Assembly: GCA_031267675.1 (NCBI GenBank)
Contig: JAIRYT010000013.1
Coordinates: forward strand, 1-40,096
Length of the DNA: 40,096 nucleotides
Source of the DNA: Treponema sp.
GTDB lineage: Bacteria > Spirochaetota > Spirochaetia > Treponematales > Breznakiellaceae
Direction: 5' to 3'
The translations under genes and the position numbers were made by a program. Positions 25,849 through 32,756 of this stretch are shown piece after piece. The notes under the pieces were generated by a model. It saw only the letters and a list, made by a program, of their open reading frames with translations. It ran no database searches and was not told the origin of the DNA. Position 1 is the stretch's first letter. Each line of letters starts with the position of its first letter.

Positions 25849-26754
25849 ATGATACAATTTGAGTCTTTTTGCCGGCAAATTGGTTTAAAACAAGTCAACG
25901 AAGTATTCTATGGCAGATATTTACAATACTGGCTTACTCTTGCCAAAAACAACGCCGAGGGGACGGATATTTCGTTATCAATGGTCATAGACAAATCTAT
26001 TTCTTTTGAAAAGATGAAAGAAGCGTTATTGGAGACGGAAAATCCCGGTACTATCGAAATAAATGAAAACCTTATTGAAATACAAATTATAGGCGATTTT
26101 TATGACACCAAAAGCCTATTGGATAGAATCAATAAAATTTTATCAATATGCAATGAGTTCGGCGTTAAATCAATTTGCCAAATATGCAAAACAAATATAC
26201 CGGATGGTTATTATAATTATAACGGCGAAATCGTACCCGTATGTACCGGCTGTATCGATAAAATTAATTTGTTAAACGAAGAAACAAAATCGCCAAATTT
26301 AAAATCGTACATTACCGGAAGCATTGGCGCGTTAACCGGCGCATTGATTGGATCGGCTGTTTGGATAATTGTAGGATTAGTGGGCTTTTATGCCTCTATT
26401 GGGGGAGTCGCCATTTCATACGCTTCATTTACCGGTTATACAAAATTAGGCGGTAAAAGCAATAAAGCGTCAATTTTAATAATCGGGGTTTCCATATTGG
26501 CGGCTGTTATTTTTGCCGAAATGGTTGGACTTGGAATAGAAATTGCAAAATACGCAAAGGGCGAAAATTATCAATTAAGTTTGATTCAAGTAGTTCAAAT
26601 ACTGTTTGCAATAATAAAAAGCGGCGAGAATATGGGAGAAATCGTTCGAAATATGCTTGTGGGCCTGTTATTTGCCGGTTTAGGGTCATGGGGCCTATTA
26701 ACCAAAATATTCAAAAAGGCGGAAAGCGCAAAAATAACAATTGAAAAAATATAA
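25849..26754 (+). CDS. Zinc-ribbon membrane protein, unknown function
   Basis: A 301-residue protein I do not recognise. The N-terminal part (1-105) is soluble. A CxxC pair (CQICK near 120) and a second CxxC (VCTGC near 145) form a likely zinc ribbon. Three hydrophobic segments follow (about 160-195, 207-235 and 270-285), with Gly-rich faces (GSIGALTGALIGSAVW). The DNA is clearly AT-richer than the flanking housekeeping genes, which suggests recent acquisition. The start ATG follows GGAGGAAATAA, a strong ribosome site. It ends 2 nt from the convergent gene. It may belong with the accessory cargo next to tRNA-Ala. Confidence 0.65.
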   Translation: MIQFESFCRQIGLKQVNEVFYGRYLQYWLTLAKNNAEGTDISLSMVIDKSISFEKMKEALLETENPGTIEINENLIEIQIIGDFYDTKSLLDRINKILSICNEFGVKSICQICKTNIPDGYYNYNGEIVPVCTGCIDKINLLNEETKSPNLKSYITGSIGALTGALIGSAVWIIVGLVGFYASIGGVAISYASFTGYTKLGGKSNKASILIIGVSILAAVIFAEMVGLGIEIAKYAKGENYQLSLIQVVQILFAIIKSGENMGEIVRNMLVGLLFAGLGSWGLLTKIFKKAESAKITIEKI

Positions 26755-26756
26755 CT

Positions 26757-27410
26757 CTAGGGCAGGAAGCCAAGGTGGGGCATGACCGGGGAGGTGAAAA
26801 CACAAAAGAGATGTACCGAAAAGCCGTTTGATATGACAATGGTATCTATCGTTTTTACATACGCCTGTGAAAAATCCAATTCTATGTATTCTCCTGTGCC
26901 CGCATCTTCTTTTCCCTCCACCCACGGAGCTCTTGTAAATAATCTTGTTAGATTCCTTCCGACATATTCTTTTCCATTTTCATCAAGAAAAGATGAGGTA
27001 TTAATAATAACGCTAGACGGAGAATCCACTATAAAATCATCGCCGCCGCCCCTTGGCAGCCGTGACAGTCTTTCATTTGTAACATTTAACAAAATGCCCG
27101 AATCAAATTTATAGGGCGCTATAATGGAAAAATAGCCGAATTCATCCTCAAAAAGTAAATATAATTCGATTTTTGGATACGATAATACTGATATTCGATA
27201 TATTCCATTTATTATGGAAAATGAATATCTTGCTTTATCTATATAGATACCACGTTCTAATGGAAGTACAATGGATACTGTATTGTCCTTAAACCACATA
27301 CTTGGTGACGATCCATCCCCTCCAGTTGAAAAATTGAGACCTTCCAGGGACTGCGCACTTAATTTAAATGAACAGATTGTCGTCAAAATGATAATTACTA
27401 ATTTTTTCAT
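26757..27410 (-). CDS. Secreted protein, likely NADase-type glycan-binding fold, 3' end probably truncated
   Basis: A signal peptide (KKLVIIILTTICSFKLSAQ) is followed by a beta-rich exported protein. The last recognisable segment, YIELDFSQAYVKTIDTIVISNGF near 175-200, resembles the discoidin-like domain that treponeme annotations call NADase-type glycan-binding, which usually continues well past NGF. Here only about 20 unrelated residues (SVHLFCVFTSPVMPH) follow before the stop, so I infer loss of the true C terminus by a rearrangement near 26,818. The DNA is AT-rich. A ribosome site AGGAAAAGGGG precedes ATG 27410. Function unknown; a lectin-like or adhesive role is a guess. Confidence 0.55.
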   Translation of the reverse strand: MKKLVIIILTTICSFKLSAQSLEGLNFSTGGDGSSPSMWFKDNTVSIVLPLERGIYIDKARYSFSIINGIYRISVLSYPKIELYLLFEDEFGYFSIIAPYKFDSGILLNVTNERLSRLPRGGGDDFIVDSPSSVIINTSSFLDENGKEYVGRNLTRLFTRAPWVEGKEDAGTGEYIELDFSQAYVKTIDTIVISNGFSVHLFCVFTSPVMPHLGFLP

Positions 27411-27431
27411 ATACCCCTTTTCCTCTCTTCT

Positions 27432-27503
27432 CTAATCAGGAACACCTGTTCTTTCAAGAATGCTATATAATTCTGCGACTTCTTTATGAATTGATCCCTC
27501 TAT
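27432..27503 (-). pseudogene. Possible C-terminal remnant of a lost gene
   Basis: A short open stretch ending in TAG reads like a natural protein end (IHKEVAELYSILERTGVPD) but has no start codon and is bounded upstream by a stop. It may be the tail of a deleted gene, since the adjoining secreted-protein gene is also damaged. Weak evidence. Confidence 0.22.
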
Positions 27504-27507
27504 CTAA

Positions 27508-27981
27508 CTAATGTTCCGCGATCAGGCCCTCCAGGGCGCTGCATACTGCCTGCGCTTTAAGTTCGGTTTCCACATACAGTTCCTGTTCGCTTTCGCGGGA
27601 ACCTTCGTCCGCGGCCGGTGGAGCGCGATAACGGACAACAAGCACCGGGGCCGCCGGCGAAAATATTTTTTTCCACCAGCGTTTTTCTGTTTTTAGCGCC
27701 GCCGAGACAATACATTCGCGGGGAATAAATATGGTTTTTTCCTTGGGCGCTTCGCCGCCTGTCGTAATGCGGGAAAGCGCCACAATCCAGCCCTCATGGG
27801 GAAAATGGTGAAAACGAAACCCCCCGCTGGTGGCAATGAGCAGGCCCCAAAGGGGATAGGGGTATTCCGCCCAGCCGCTCATGTACTGCCCCAGCGATTT
27901 TGCCAGCACTCTTTCGCCGGTTTTTTCTTCGTATTCTTTCCAAAACTTTTCGGGATCGGCATCCTTTTTTTTACCAAACAT
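27508..27981 (-). CDS. Small cytosolic protein of unknown function, 157 aa
   Basis: Starts MFGKKKDADPEKFWKEYEEKTGE, then a beta-rich domain (LWGLLIATSGGFRFHHFPHE, FIPRECIVSAALK, VLVVRYRAP) that could be a PH-like barrel, and a C-terminal helix ending ALEGLIAEH. No signal or membrane segment. I chose ATG 27981 because the 20 extra residues of the longer frame run back through a promoter and into the upstream gene's stop region. A TATACT ends 6 nt before this ATG and no ribosome site is present. It lies 22 nt behind the M24 peptidase gene, but may use its own promoter. Function unknown. Confidence 0.6.
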   Translation of the reverse strand: MFGKKKDADPEKFWKEYEEKTGERVLAKSLGQYMSGWAEYPYPLWGLLIATSGGFRFHHFPHEGWIVALSRITTGGEAPKEKTIFIPRECIVSAALKTEKRWWKKIFSPAAPVLVVRYRAPPAADEGSRESEQELYVETELKAQAVCSALEGLIAEH

Positions 27982-27987
27982 GAACAA

Positions 27988-28017
27988 AGTATAGCGGGAT
28001 TTTTTACAAATAAACAA
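27988..28017 (-). promoter_or_regulatory. Candidate promoter of the 157-aa protein gene
   Basis: Minus strand TTGTTT (28017-28012), 18-nt spacer, TATACT (27993-27988), 6 nt before ATG 27981. It overlaps the last codons of the M24 peptidase gene. Confidence 0.5.
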
Positions 28018-29152
28018 TACCTGTATCGGTGAGCGCTTCAAGTCCGTCTTCGGTCACCAGGTAATCATTTTCCAGCCGGCAGCCGCCGATGACCGGATCA
28101 TAGAGGCCCGGCTCAATGGCGAGCACCATATTTTTTTCCAGAATACAGCCGGGCTCTCGTACGCGCAGGACCGGCGTTTCGTGGGGATCAAGCCCTATAC
28201 CGTGGCCCAGTGCGTGGGGCATGCTTTTATGGGCCCGGCCAAAGATTCCTTCAACAAGCAAGGCGGCGTCAACGCTTGAATAACCCGCCTTGATTTTGGA
28301 AAGAACAATTTTACGCGCTTTTTCTACCAGGGCAATAAGCCGTTCCTGGGCTTTGGTGGGCGAGCGGGCGATAGTAAGGGTAACATCTGTGCAGTATCCG
28401 CCGTACTTGACGCCAAAATCCAAAATAGAAAGGCCGCTGCCGCCAAAAGTTTCCGCAGTCCAGGCGGGGAACGCATGAATGGCAAAACTGCGTGCGGGAC
28501 CGGCGGCCAAAGTTTCAAAGCTCGTACTTTCGCAGCCGTGTTTTCTGCATTCCGCCTCTATAAAAAGCGCCGCGTCCGTTTCGGTTTTAATTTTTCCGCC
28601 GCGCAGCATCTTTTCGATCTGTGCCGCAATTAGCGTGGTAATTTTGCCCGCAGTGCGGTAGATTTTTATTTCCGCCTCGTCCTTGACGGAACGCTGCGTT
28701 TCCAGTTCGCGGGCAAGACCGGCGTCTTCGCGGCAGATTGCGTCGTAACCGGAAAGCGCTTCAACATACTTAAGAAAAAGCGGGTAAGACGTAGCGGCGG
28801 GCAGTTCGATCCGGGAATTGGGCGCAAGCTTTAAAAGCTCCGCCGTTTTGACGCAGGCGTTTATGGGCTGGCGGTTAAAGTCCGCGTACGGCTTTAGATG
28901 ATCAGCATCGGCGTACAGTTTGGCAATATGTATGTCCCAGGGAACAAGCACGGCGCGGCGATCCACCGACAAGAAAAGCAGCGCGTCCGCGGGCATGCCG
29001 CAAAGATAGCGTATGCTGGAATCGCGGCGGCCTTCGCTGTCTTCGAGCATGGCAAGGCTAATTCCCTCGCGGGCCATCCAGTCATAAACCACCGTGCGCC
29101 TTTTTTGATAGATTGTTTGTGTCTGATAACCTGCCGCTTTTGATTCTGCCAT
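28004..29152 (-). CDS. M24-family aminopeptidase (Xaa-Pro type)
   Basis: Cytosolic two-metal aminopeptidase of the creatinase/prolidase fold that removes N-terminal residues, usually before proline. The N-terminal domain covers residues 1-150. The C-terminal pita-bread domain shows all five ligands: LDFGVKYGGYCTDVT (two Asp), HALGHGIGLDPHE (His), LAIEPGLY (Glu) and RLENDYLV (Glu). 382 residues is usual. Its ATG shares a base with the stop of the threonine aldolase gene (TAATG), so the two are coupled; GGGAGA lies about 10 nt upstream. A peptide-scavenging role fits; exact specificity is not readable. Confidence 0.9.
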   Translation of the reverse strand: MAESKAAGYQTQTIYQKRRTVVYDWMAREGISLAMLEDSEGRRDSSIRYLCGMPADALLFLSVDRRAVLVPWDIHIAKLYADADHLKPYADFNRQPINACVKTAELLKLAPNSRIELPAATSYPLFLKYVEALSGYDAICREDAGLARELETQRSVKDEAEIKIYRTAGKITTLIAAQIEKMLRGGKIKTETDAALFIEAECRKHGCESTSFETLAAGPARSFAIHAFPAWTAETFGGSGLSILDFGVKYGGYCTDVTLTIARSPTKAQERLIALVEKARKIVLSKIKAGYSSVDAALLVEGIFGRAHKSMPHALGHGIGLDPHETPVLRVREPGCILEKNMVLAIEPGLYDPVIGGCRLENDYLVTEDGLEALTDTGIVYL

Positions 29153-30183
29153 TATAAAAAAATCTCCCGCGAAGCAGAAAGAATTTTTTCGATTTCACAA
29201 TCGCCAATCCAGTAATGAGTGGCAAAACGAAAAACCCAGGCGCCGGTCTCCGGTTTTACATCGGGAGGATTGATTAAAATATTCCGGGCGCGGAATTGTT
29301 CTGCCGCAGAAGCCGCCTGCCCGCCGTGAACGCTAAAAAATACCAGATTGACGTCGCCCCTGCCAACAGAAATCCCCGGTAATTCGCCAAGGCCCTGTTC
29401 AAGCCTGCGCGCCCGCTCATGATCGGCGGGTAAAAGCGGCGGATGTGATTCCAGCGCGATGATTCCTGCCGCAGCGAGTATTCCCGCCTGCCTCATTCCG
29501 CCGCCCATAATTTTACGTTTATAGCGGGCTTCCCTGACAAACGCCGCGCTTCCGGCAAGAAGCGAGCCCACCGGCGCGCACAATCCCTTGGAAAGACAAA
29601 ACATTACCGTGTCAACCCGCGCGGCAATTTCATGCGCGGCACAGCCAAGGGCGCAGGCGGCGTTAAAGATACGCGCGCCGTCAAGATGTACCGGCAGTCC
29701 CCATTGATTCGCCAGGGCGCGGACTGAGTCCATCACCGAAAGCGGAACAGCGCGTCCCAATGAGTGGGCGTTTTCCAGGCAGATAAGGGAAGTAGCGGGA
29801 AAGTGAATATCCCGTTTTCGCAGGCGGAGGGCAATGTCGTCAATTTTTAGACTGCCGTCCGCCGAGGGAACCGGCCGCGTCTGCACGCCGGCAATCACCG
29901 ACGCCGCCCCCGCCTCGTGCTGGATAATGTGGCATTCTTCGTCAAGGATCACTTCGCTGCCCCGGGGGCAGTGGGTAAAAAGGGCAAGCTGATTCCCAAA
30001 GGTTCCCGACGGCACAAAGAGGGCAGCCTCCTTACCCATAAGACCGGCTCCCAGCGCCTCCAGCCTGTTAACGGTCGGATCATCGCCATAGACATCGTCG
30101 CCGACCTCCGCTTCGGCCATCGCCTTTCTCATCATTTTGGACGGCGCCGTTACTGTATCGCTGCGTATATCGATATATTCCAT
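29152..30183 (-). CDS. ltaE: Low-specificity L-threonine aldolase
   Basis: PLP enzyme cleaving L-threonine or allo-threonine to glycine and acetaldehyde (EC 4.1.2.48). Fold-type I features: RSDTVTAPS at the start, VGDDVYGDDPTVNRLE, PSGTFGNQLA, LENAHSLGR, the aspartate in HLDGARIFNAA, and the PLP lysine in CLSKGLCAPVGS, then RKIMGGGMRQAGILAAA. 343 residues is standard. An AGAGG lies 11 nt before ATG 30183. It is followed by the coupled M24 peptidase gene, giving a small amino-acid and peptide catabolism unit. Confidence 0.92.
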   Translation of the reverse strand: MEYIDIRSDTVTAPSKMMRKAMAEAEVGDDVYGDDPTVNRLEALGAGLMGKEAALFVPSGTFGNQLALFTHCPRGSEVILDEECHIIQHEAGAASVIAGVQTRPVPSADGSLKIDDIALRLRKRDIHFPATSLICLENAHSLGRAVPLSVMDSVRALANQWGLPVHLDGARIFNAACALGCAAHEIAARVDTVMFCLSKGLCAPVGSLLAGSAAFVREARYKRKIMGGGMRQAGILAAAGIIALESHPPLLPADHERARRLEQGLGELPGISVGRGDVNLVFFSVHGGQAASAAEQFRARNILINPPDVKPETGAWVFRFATHYWIGDCEIEKILSASREIFL

Positions 30184-30197
30184 AAAGACAAAGCCTC

Positions 30198-30226
30198 TTG
30201 TACAAAAAAAGTATTTGCTCTAGTAT
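30198..30226 (+). promoter_or_regulatory. Promoter of mgtE
   Basis: TTGTAC (30198-30203), 17-nt spacer, TAGTAT (30221-30226). The transcript would begin near 30233, about 100 nt before the mgtE start, leaving room for the small leader frame at 30263. Confidence 0.5.
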
Positions 30227-30262
30227 TCACCATACGTGCTTTTTTTTCTACAGGAGGTATTT

Positions 30263-30355
30263 ATGCCCGGTCGTAAATGCAGGTTAATCATCTCTGTAGA
30301 AGGATTCTGTTCAATCGCAAGCCGGGGAGTATCCATTGGAAGATCAGATTCTTGA
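30263..30355 (+). CDS. Candidate 30-aa leader peptide overlapping mgtE
   Basis: ATG 30263 is preceded by a perfect AGGAGG at ideal spacing, the best ribosome site in the region, and reads 30 codons (MPGRKCRLIISVEGF, then basic and Ser-rich) to TGA at 30353-30355. It overlaps the first 20 nt of mgtE in another frame. mgtE itself starts with TTG, so translation of this frame could control access to it. No homologue is known to me. The alternative is that the strong ribosome site is fortuitous. Confidence 0.4.
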   Translation: MPGRKCRLIISVEGFCSIASRGVSIGRSDS

Positions 30356-31679
30356 GCTTATCAACGCCGATCACATTCAGGTAGTCAAGCTTTATTCCGT
30401 TTTTGCCGGTATGAACGCGGCGGACATTGCCGAAATTTTTCAAAAAGTGGATCGCAAAAAAGCCGTGCAGATTTTTCGCCTGCTGCCCAAGGGAATGGCC
30501 GCCGATGTTTTTGCCTATATTGAGCCGGAAGAACAACAGGTAATCGTCGAGTCCCTTACCGATAACGAGGTAAGCGACATCATCAATAAACTCTTTGTTG
30601 ACGATGCTGTCGACCTTATAGAAGAAATGCCCGCCGACGTGGTAAACCGCGTCCTGCAAAAAGTGAACGCCGAAAAGCGCAAAACAATCAACCAGATTCT
30701 GCAATACCCGGAAGATTCCGCCGGCAGCATTATGACAACCGAGTATGTCGAACTCAGGAAAGACGACACCGTAGCGGAGGCCTTTGCCCATATCCGTTCA
30801 ACAGGAATCAAAAAAGAAACAATTTATACCAGCTATGTGATTGGAAAGGGAAGGCTCCTTGTGGGAGTGGTTACCGCCAAAGACCTCATGCTTGCCAACC
30901 CCGAAGACACTATTGGCGAGATCATGGACGCCAATTTTGCCACTGCCGCCACGACCGATGATCAGGAAGCGGTAACGGCGCTTTTTCGCAAGTACAGCCT
31001 TTTGGCGCTTCCCGTTACCGACAAGGATCAGCATCTTGTGGGAATTATCACTGTCGACGACGCGGTAGAAGTTATTGACGAAGAAAACACCGAAGACTTT
31101 GAAAAGATGGCGGCCCTTACCCCGTCGGAAGAACCGTACCTTAAAACAAACATACTTAAACTTACCCGTAACCGTATTATCTGGCTTATGGTGCTTATGA
31201 TATCGGCCACGTTTACCGGTTCGATCATAGCCGGTTTTGAGGATATGCTTACCGTAATTCCCGCGCTGATTGTATTTATCCCCATGATTATGGATACCGG
31301 CGGCAATGCCGGATCACAGACATCGACACTGATAATTCGCGGCATGGCGCTGGGCGAAATCCAGATTGGCGACATATTGCGGGTTTTGGCGCGGGAACTG
31401 TGTATCGCGCTCCTCTGCGGCCTGGGTTTGGGGGTGGTCAATCATATACGAATCTTTTTTATGTATGGAAAATCAAACCGCTTAAGTTTTACCGTAAGCG
31501 CGGCCCTGGTCATCACCGTAATGATTGCAAAAACCATAGGCTGTATACTCCCCATGGTGGCAAAAAAGTTCCGCGTTGATCCCGCGATTATGGCGGCGCC
31601 CCTTATTACCACGATCGTGGACGGCACCTCGCTCGCCGTGTATTTTTTTATCGCGAAATCTTTGTTCAACCTGGGCTAA
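30336..31679 (+). CDS. mgtE: MgtE-family magnesium transporter
   Basis: Dimeric Mg2+ channel-type transporter. Seen in order: the superhelical N domain (residues 1-125, with the VDLIEEMPADVV repeats), two CBS domains (IMTTEYVELRKDDTVAEAF near 130 and IMDANFATAATTDDQEAV near 195), a plug helix and five membrane helices from about 285 with MDTGGNAGSQTSTLIIRG at the pore. 447 residues is standard. The in-frame upstream stop at 30297 leaves TTG 30336 as start, with GGGGAG 6 nt before it. The last codons and TAA lie in a 25-bp repeat shared with the tRNA-Val end, so an insertion occurred exactly at its stop. Confidence 0.92.
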   Translation: MEDQILELINADHIQVVKLYSVFAGMNAADIAEIFQKVDRKKAVQIFRLLPKGMAADVFAYIEPEEQQVIVESLTDNEVSDIINKLFVDDAVDLIEEMPADVVNRVLQKVNAEKRKTINQILQYPEDSAGSIMTTEYVELRKDDTVAEAFAHIRSTGIKKETIYTSYVIGKGRLLVGVVTAKDLMLANPEDTIGEIMDANFATAATTDDQEAVTALFRKYSLLALPVTDKDQHLVGIITVDDAVEVIDEENTEDFEKMAALTPSEEPYLKTNILKLTRNRIIWLMVLMISATFTGSIIAGFEDMLTVIPALIVFIPMIMDTGGNAGSQTSTLIIRGMALGEIQIGDILRVLARELCIALLCGLGLGVVNHIRIFFMYGKSNRLSFTVSAALVITVMIAKTIGCILPMVAKKFRVDPAIMAAPLITTIVDGTSLAVYFFIAKSLFNLG

Positions 31680-31692
31680 TGGGCGATACAAG
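31668..31692. repeat. Direct repeat (att-like), left copy
   Basis: 25 bp, identical at 24 positions to 32327-32351, with a perfect 19-bp core at 31674-31692. It holds the mgtE stop codon and the last 13 nt of a tRNA-Val gene (TGGGCGATACAAG on this strand). Confidence 0.85.
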
Positions 31693-31716
31693 TCCTGAAA
31701 TTCCTTCAAGAAACCT

Positions 31717-31745
31717 TTGACAATATGTAAATTATAGTTTACGCT
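31717..31745 (+). promoter_or_regulatory. Promoter of the HigBA-like module
   Basis: TTGACA (31717-31722), 17-nt spacer, TACGCT (31740-31745), 6 nt before the toxin ATG 31752. Same geometry as the brnT promoter. Confidence 0.55.
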
Positions 31746-31751
31746 TAGAAC

Positions 31752-31923
31752 ATGAGAGAGATACGTCGGACCGATTCTTTTGAAAAATGGTTTAAAAATC
31801 TTAAAGACAGGATAGGCAAGGCGTTGATAATTAAAAGGAATTATCATCCTGCTTGGCGGCGGGGATAAATCTACCCAGACCAAGGACATAGCAAATGCCA
31901 AAGGCATAGCAAAGGAGATATAA
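31752..31923 (+). pseudogene. HigB/Gp49-like toxin with internal deletion and frameshift
   Basis: The frame from ATG 31752 begins like a RelE/HigB-type addiction module killer protein (MREIRRTDSFEKWFKNLKD, then RIGKALIIKR) but stops at codon 37. In another frame the typical C terminus appears right after (IIILLGGGDKSTQTKDIANA, then KGIAKEI) and ends at TAA 31921-31923, 1 nt before the antitoxin start. Intact relatives have about 40 more residues between these halves, so about 120 nt are missing around 31,830-31,842 and the join is out of frame. The toxin is therefore inactive. The promoter and antitoxin remain. Confidence 0.75.
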
Positions 31924-31924
31924 A

Positions 31925-32221
31925 ATGGCGAAAGTGACTGTTTCTGATTGGGACCCTGCTGAATTCATTGAAACAAAAGAAGATGTTCTCGCCAATCTGT
32001 CAGTTGCGTTTGAAGATGGCGATATAGACTACTTGCTAAAAATTATGGGTGATATCGCGCGTTCCGAAGGTATGACCCAGATTGCCCGTGAATTAGGCGT
32101 AACTCGTGAAGGATTATATAAATCACTGGCCCCCAGCGGGAACCCTTCTTTTGAGACCGTGTTGAAATTGCTTGATATCCTGGGTTTTCGTCTCAAGGTA
32201 GAACATAAAAAATCCGCGTAA
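31925..32221 (+). CDS. HigA-like addiction module antidote protein
   Basis: A 98-residue antitoxin of the putative addiction module antidote family with a lambda-repressor-type helix-turn-helix: MTQIARELGVTREGLYKSL and the following GNPSFETVLKLLDILGFRLKVE. The N-terminal WDPAEFIETKEDVLANLSVAFEDGD is the conserved lead of this family. It is full length, with a strong AGGAGA ribosome site before ATG 31925. The cognate toxin upstream is deleted, so this is an orphan antitoxin. It may survive as a DNA-binding regulator or protect against related toxins carried by incoming elements. Confidence 0.88.
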   Translation: MAKVTVSDWDPAEFIETKEDVLANLSVAFEDGDIDYLLKIMGDIARSEGMTQIARELGVTREGLYKSLAPSGNPSFETVLKLLDILGFRLKVEHKKSA

Positions 32222-32326
32222 ATATCCAGGTATAACTTACGCCGTTTTATCACCATTTTTCGCCTACAACGGGTCCACGAAAACCCGCAAAGGGAAGCCG
32301 GCAGGAGAAATAACGAAAAATAGAAA

Positions 32327-32351
32327 AACCTCGGCTAATGGGCGATACAAG
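32327..32351. repeat. Direct repeat (att-like), right copy
   Basis: Partner of 31668-31692, one mismatch in 25 (C at 32332 for G at 31673). It overlaps the 3' end of the intact tRNA-Val gene (32339-32351). Confidence 0.85.
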
Positions 32352-32412
32352 AATCGAACTTGTGACCCCCAGCGTGTCATACTGGTGCTCTAACCAACTG
32401 AGCTAACCGCCC
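32339..32412 (-). tRNA. tRNA-Val(GAC)
   Basis: 74 nt on the minus strand. Acceptor GGGCGGT pairs with ATCGCCC; D arm is GCTC/GAGC; anticodon stem CCAGT / GCTGG with loop ATGACAC gives anticodon GAC; variable loop GGGTC; T arm is ACAAG-TTCGATT-CTTGT; discriminator A. CCA is not encoded. The 3' end coincides with the right copy of the 25-bp direct repeat. Confidence 0.93.
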
Positions 32413-32457
32413 GCGAAAAACGGCGATATGGAAGAATTTTCCATCGCGCTACTATGA

Positions 32458-32486
32458 GGTATACCAAAAAATCAGCATATAGTCAA
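32458..32486 (-). promoter_or_regulatory. Promoter of tRNA-Val
   Basis: Minus strand TTGACT (32486-32481), 17-nt spacer, TATACC (32463-32458), about 45 nt before the tRNA 5' end. The leader contains an ATGGAA / TTCCAT stem. Confidence 0.6.
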
Positions 32487-32722
32487 TCGGTTTGGGCGAT
32501 TTTAAGGATTTCTCGACAAAGGTTATACTATGCTCCGAAAGTTAATTTTGCCCGGCCCCGTTACCGGAAAGCGCCGATAAACCGGGGTTCCTGTCACGAC
32601 CGCTCGCCAGGCTAAGGCTGCCGGCAGTGTCTAAACAGCCGCCCCGGGCCGCCAACATCATGGCATGAAACCGGGAAACGACGGCTTTTAGGCTTCTTTG
32701 AACGCCTGGCGTTATGCTTCTG
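32487..32722. other. Intergenic stretch without a convincing gene
   Basis: GC-rich in the middle, with several short CCGG and GCCGGC motifs. A TATACT at 32524-32529 points right but has no good -35. The 69-codon minus-strand frame across it has no protein-like character. I see nothing else in it. Confidence 0.4.
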
Positions 32723-32751
32723 TTGAAAAAATAAAACAAACGTGCTAGCAT
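32723..32751 (+). promoter_or_regulatory. Promoter of the aminotransferase-cytidylyltransferase operon
   Basis: TTGAAA (32723-32728), 17-nt spacer, TAGCAT (32746-32751), only 5 nt before GTG 32757 and with no ribosome site. Leaderless mRNA predicted. Confidence 0.6.
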
Positions 32752-32756
32752 TCACC

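Larger units (their letters stand above)
31668..32351. mobile_element. 0.66-kb toxin-antitoxin mini-island at tRNA-Val
   Basis: A segment bounded by direct repeats of the tRNA-Val 3' end and carrying a broken toxin and an intact antitoxin. There is no integrase or transposase inside and no inverted terminal repeats. The layout is that of site-specific integration into a tRNA 3' end. Without the segment, mgtE would end directly against the tRNA gene. It may be the remnant of a larger element or a passenger moved in trans. Confidence 0.6.

Noticed and set aside
24821-27500. A second copy of the tRNA-Ala 3' end as right border of an integrated element
   Set aside because: I looked for CTCACCTCCA-like matches on both strands and found only a short chance CCCCTCCAG in a coding region at about 27,310.
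30226-30335. Magnesium riboswitch (M-box) ahead of mgtE
   Set aside because: The leader is only about 100 nt and shows none of the conserved helices or a terminator; a leader peptide fits better.
32542-32751. 69-codon minus-strand frame between tRNA-Val and the aminotransferase
   Set aside because: No protein-like pattern or ribosome site, and it overlaps the aminotransferase promoter.
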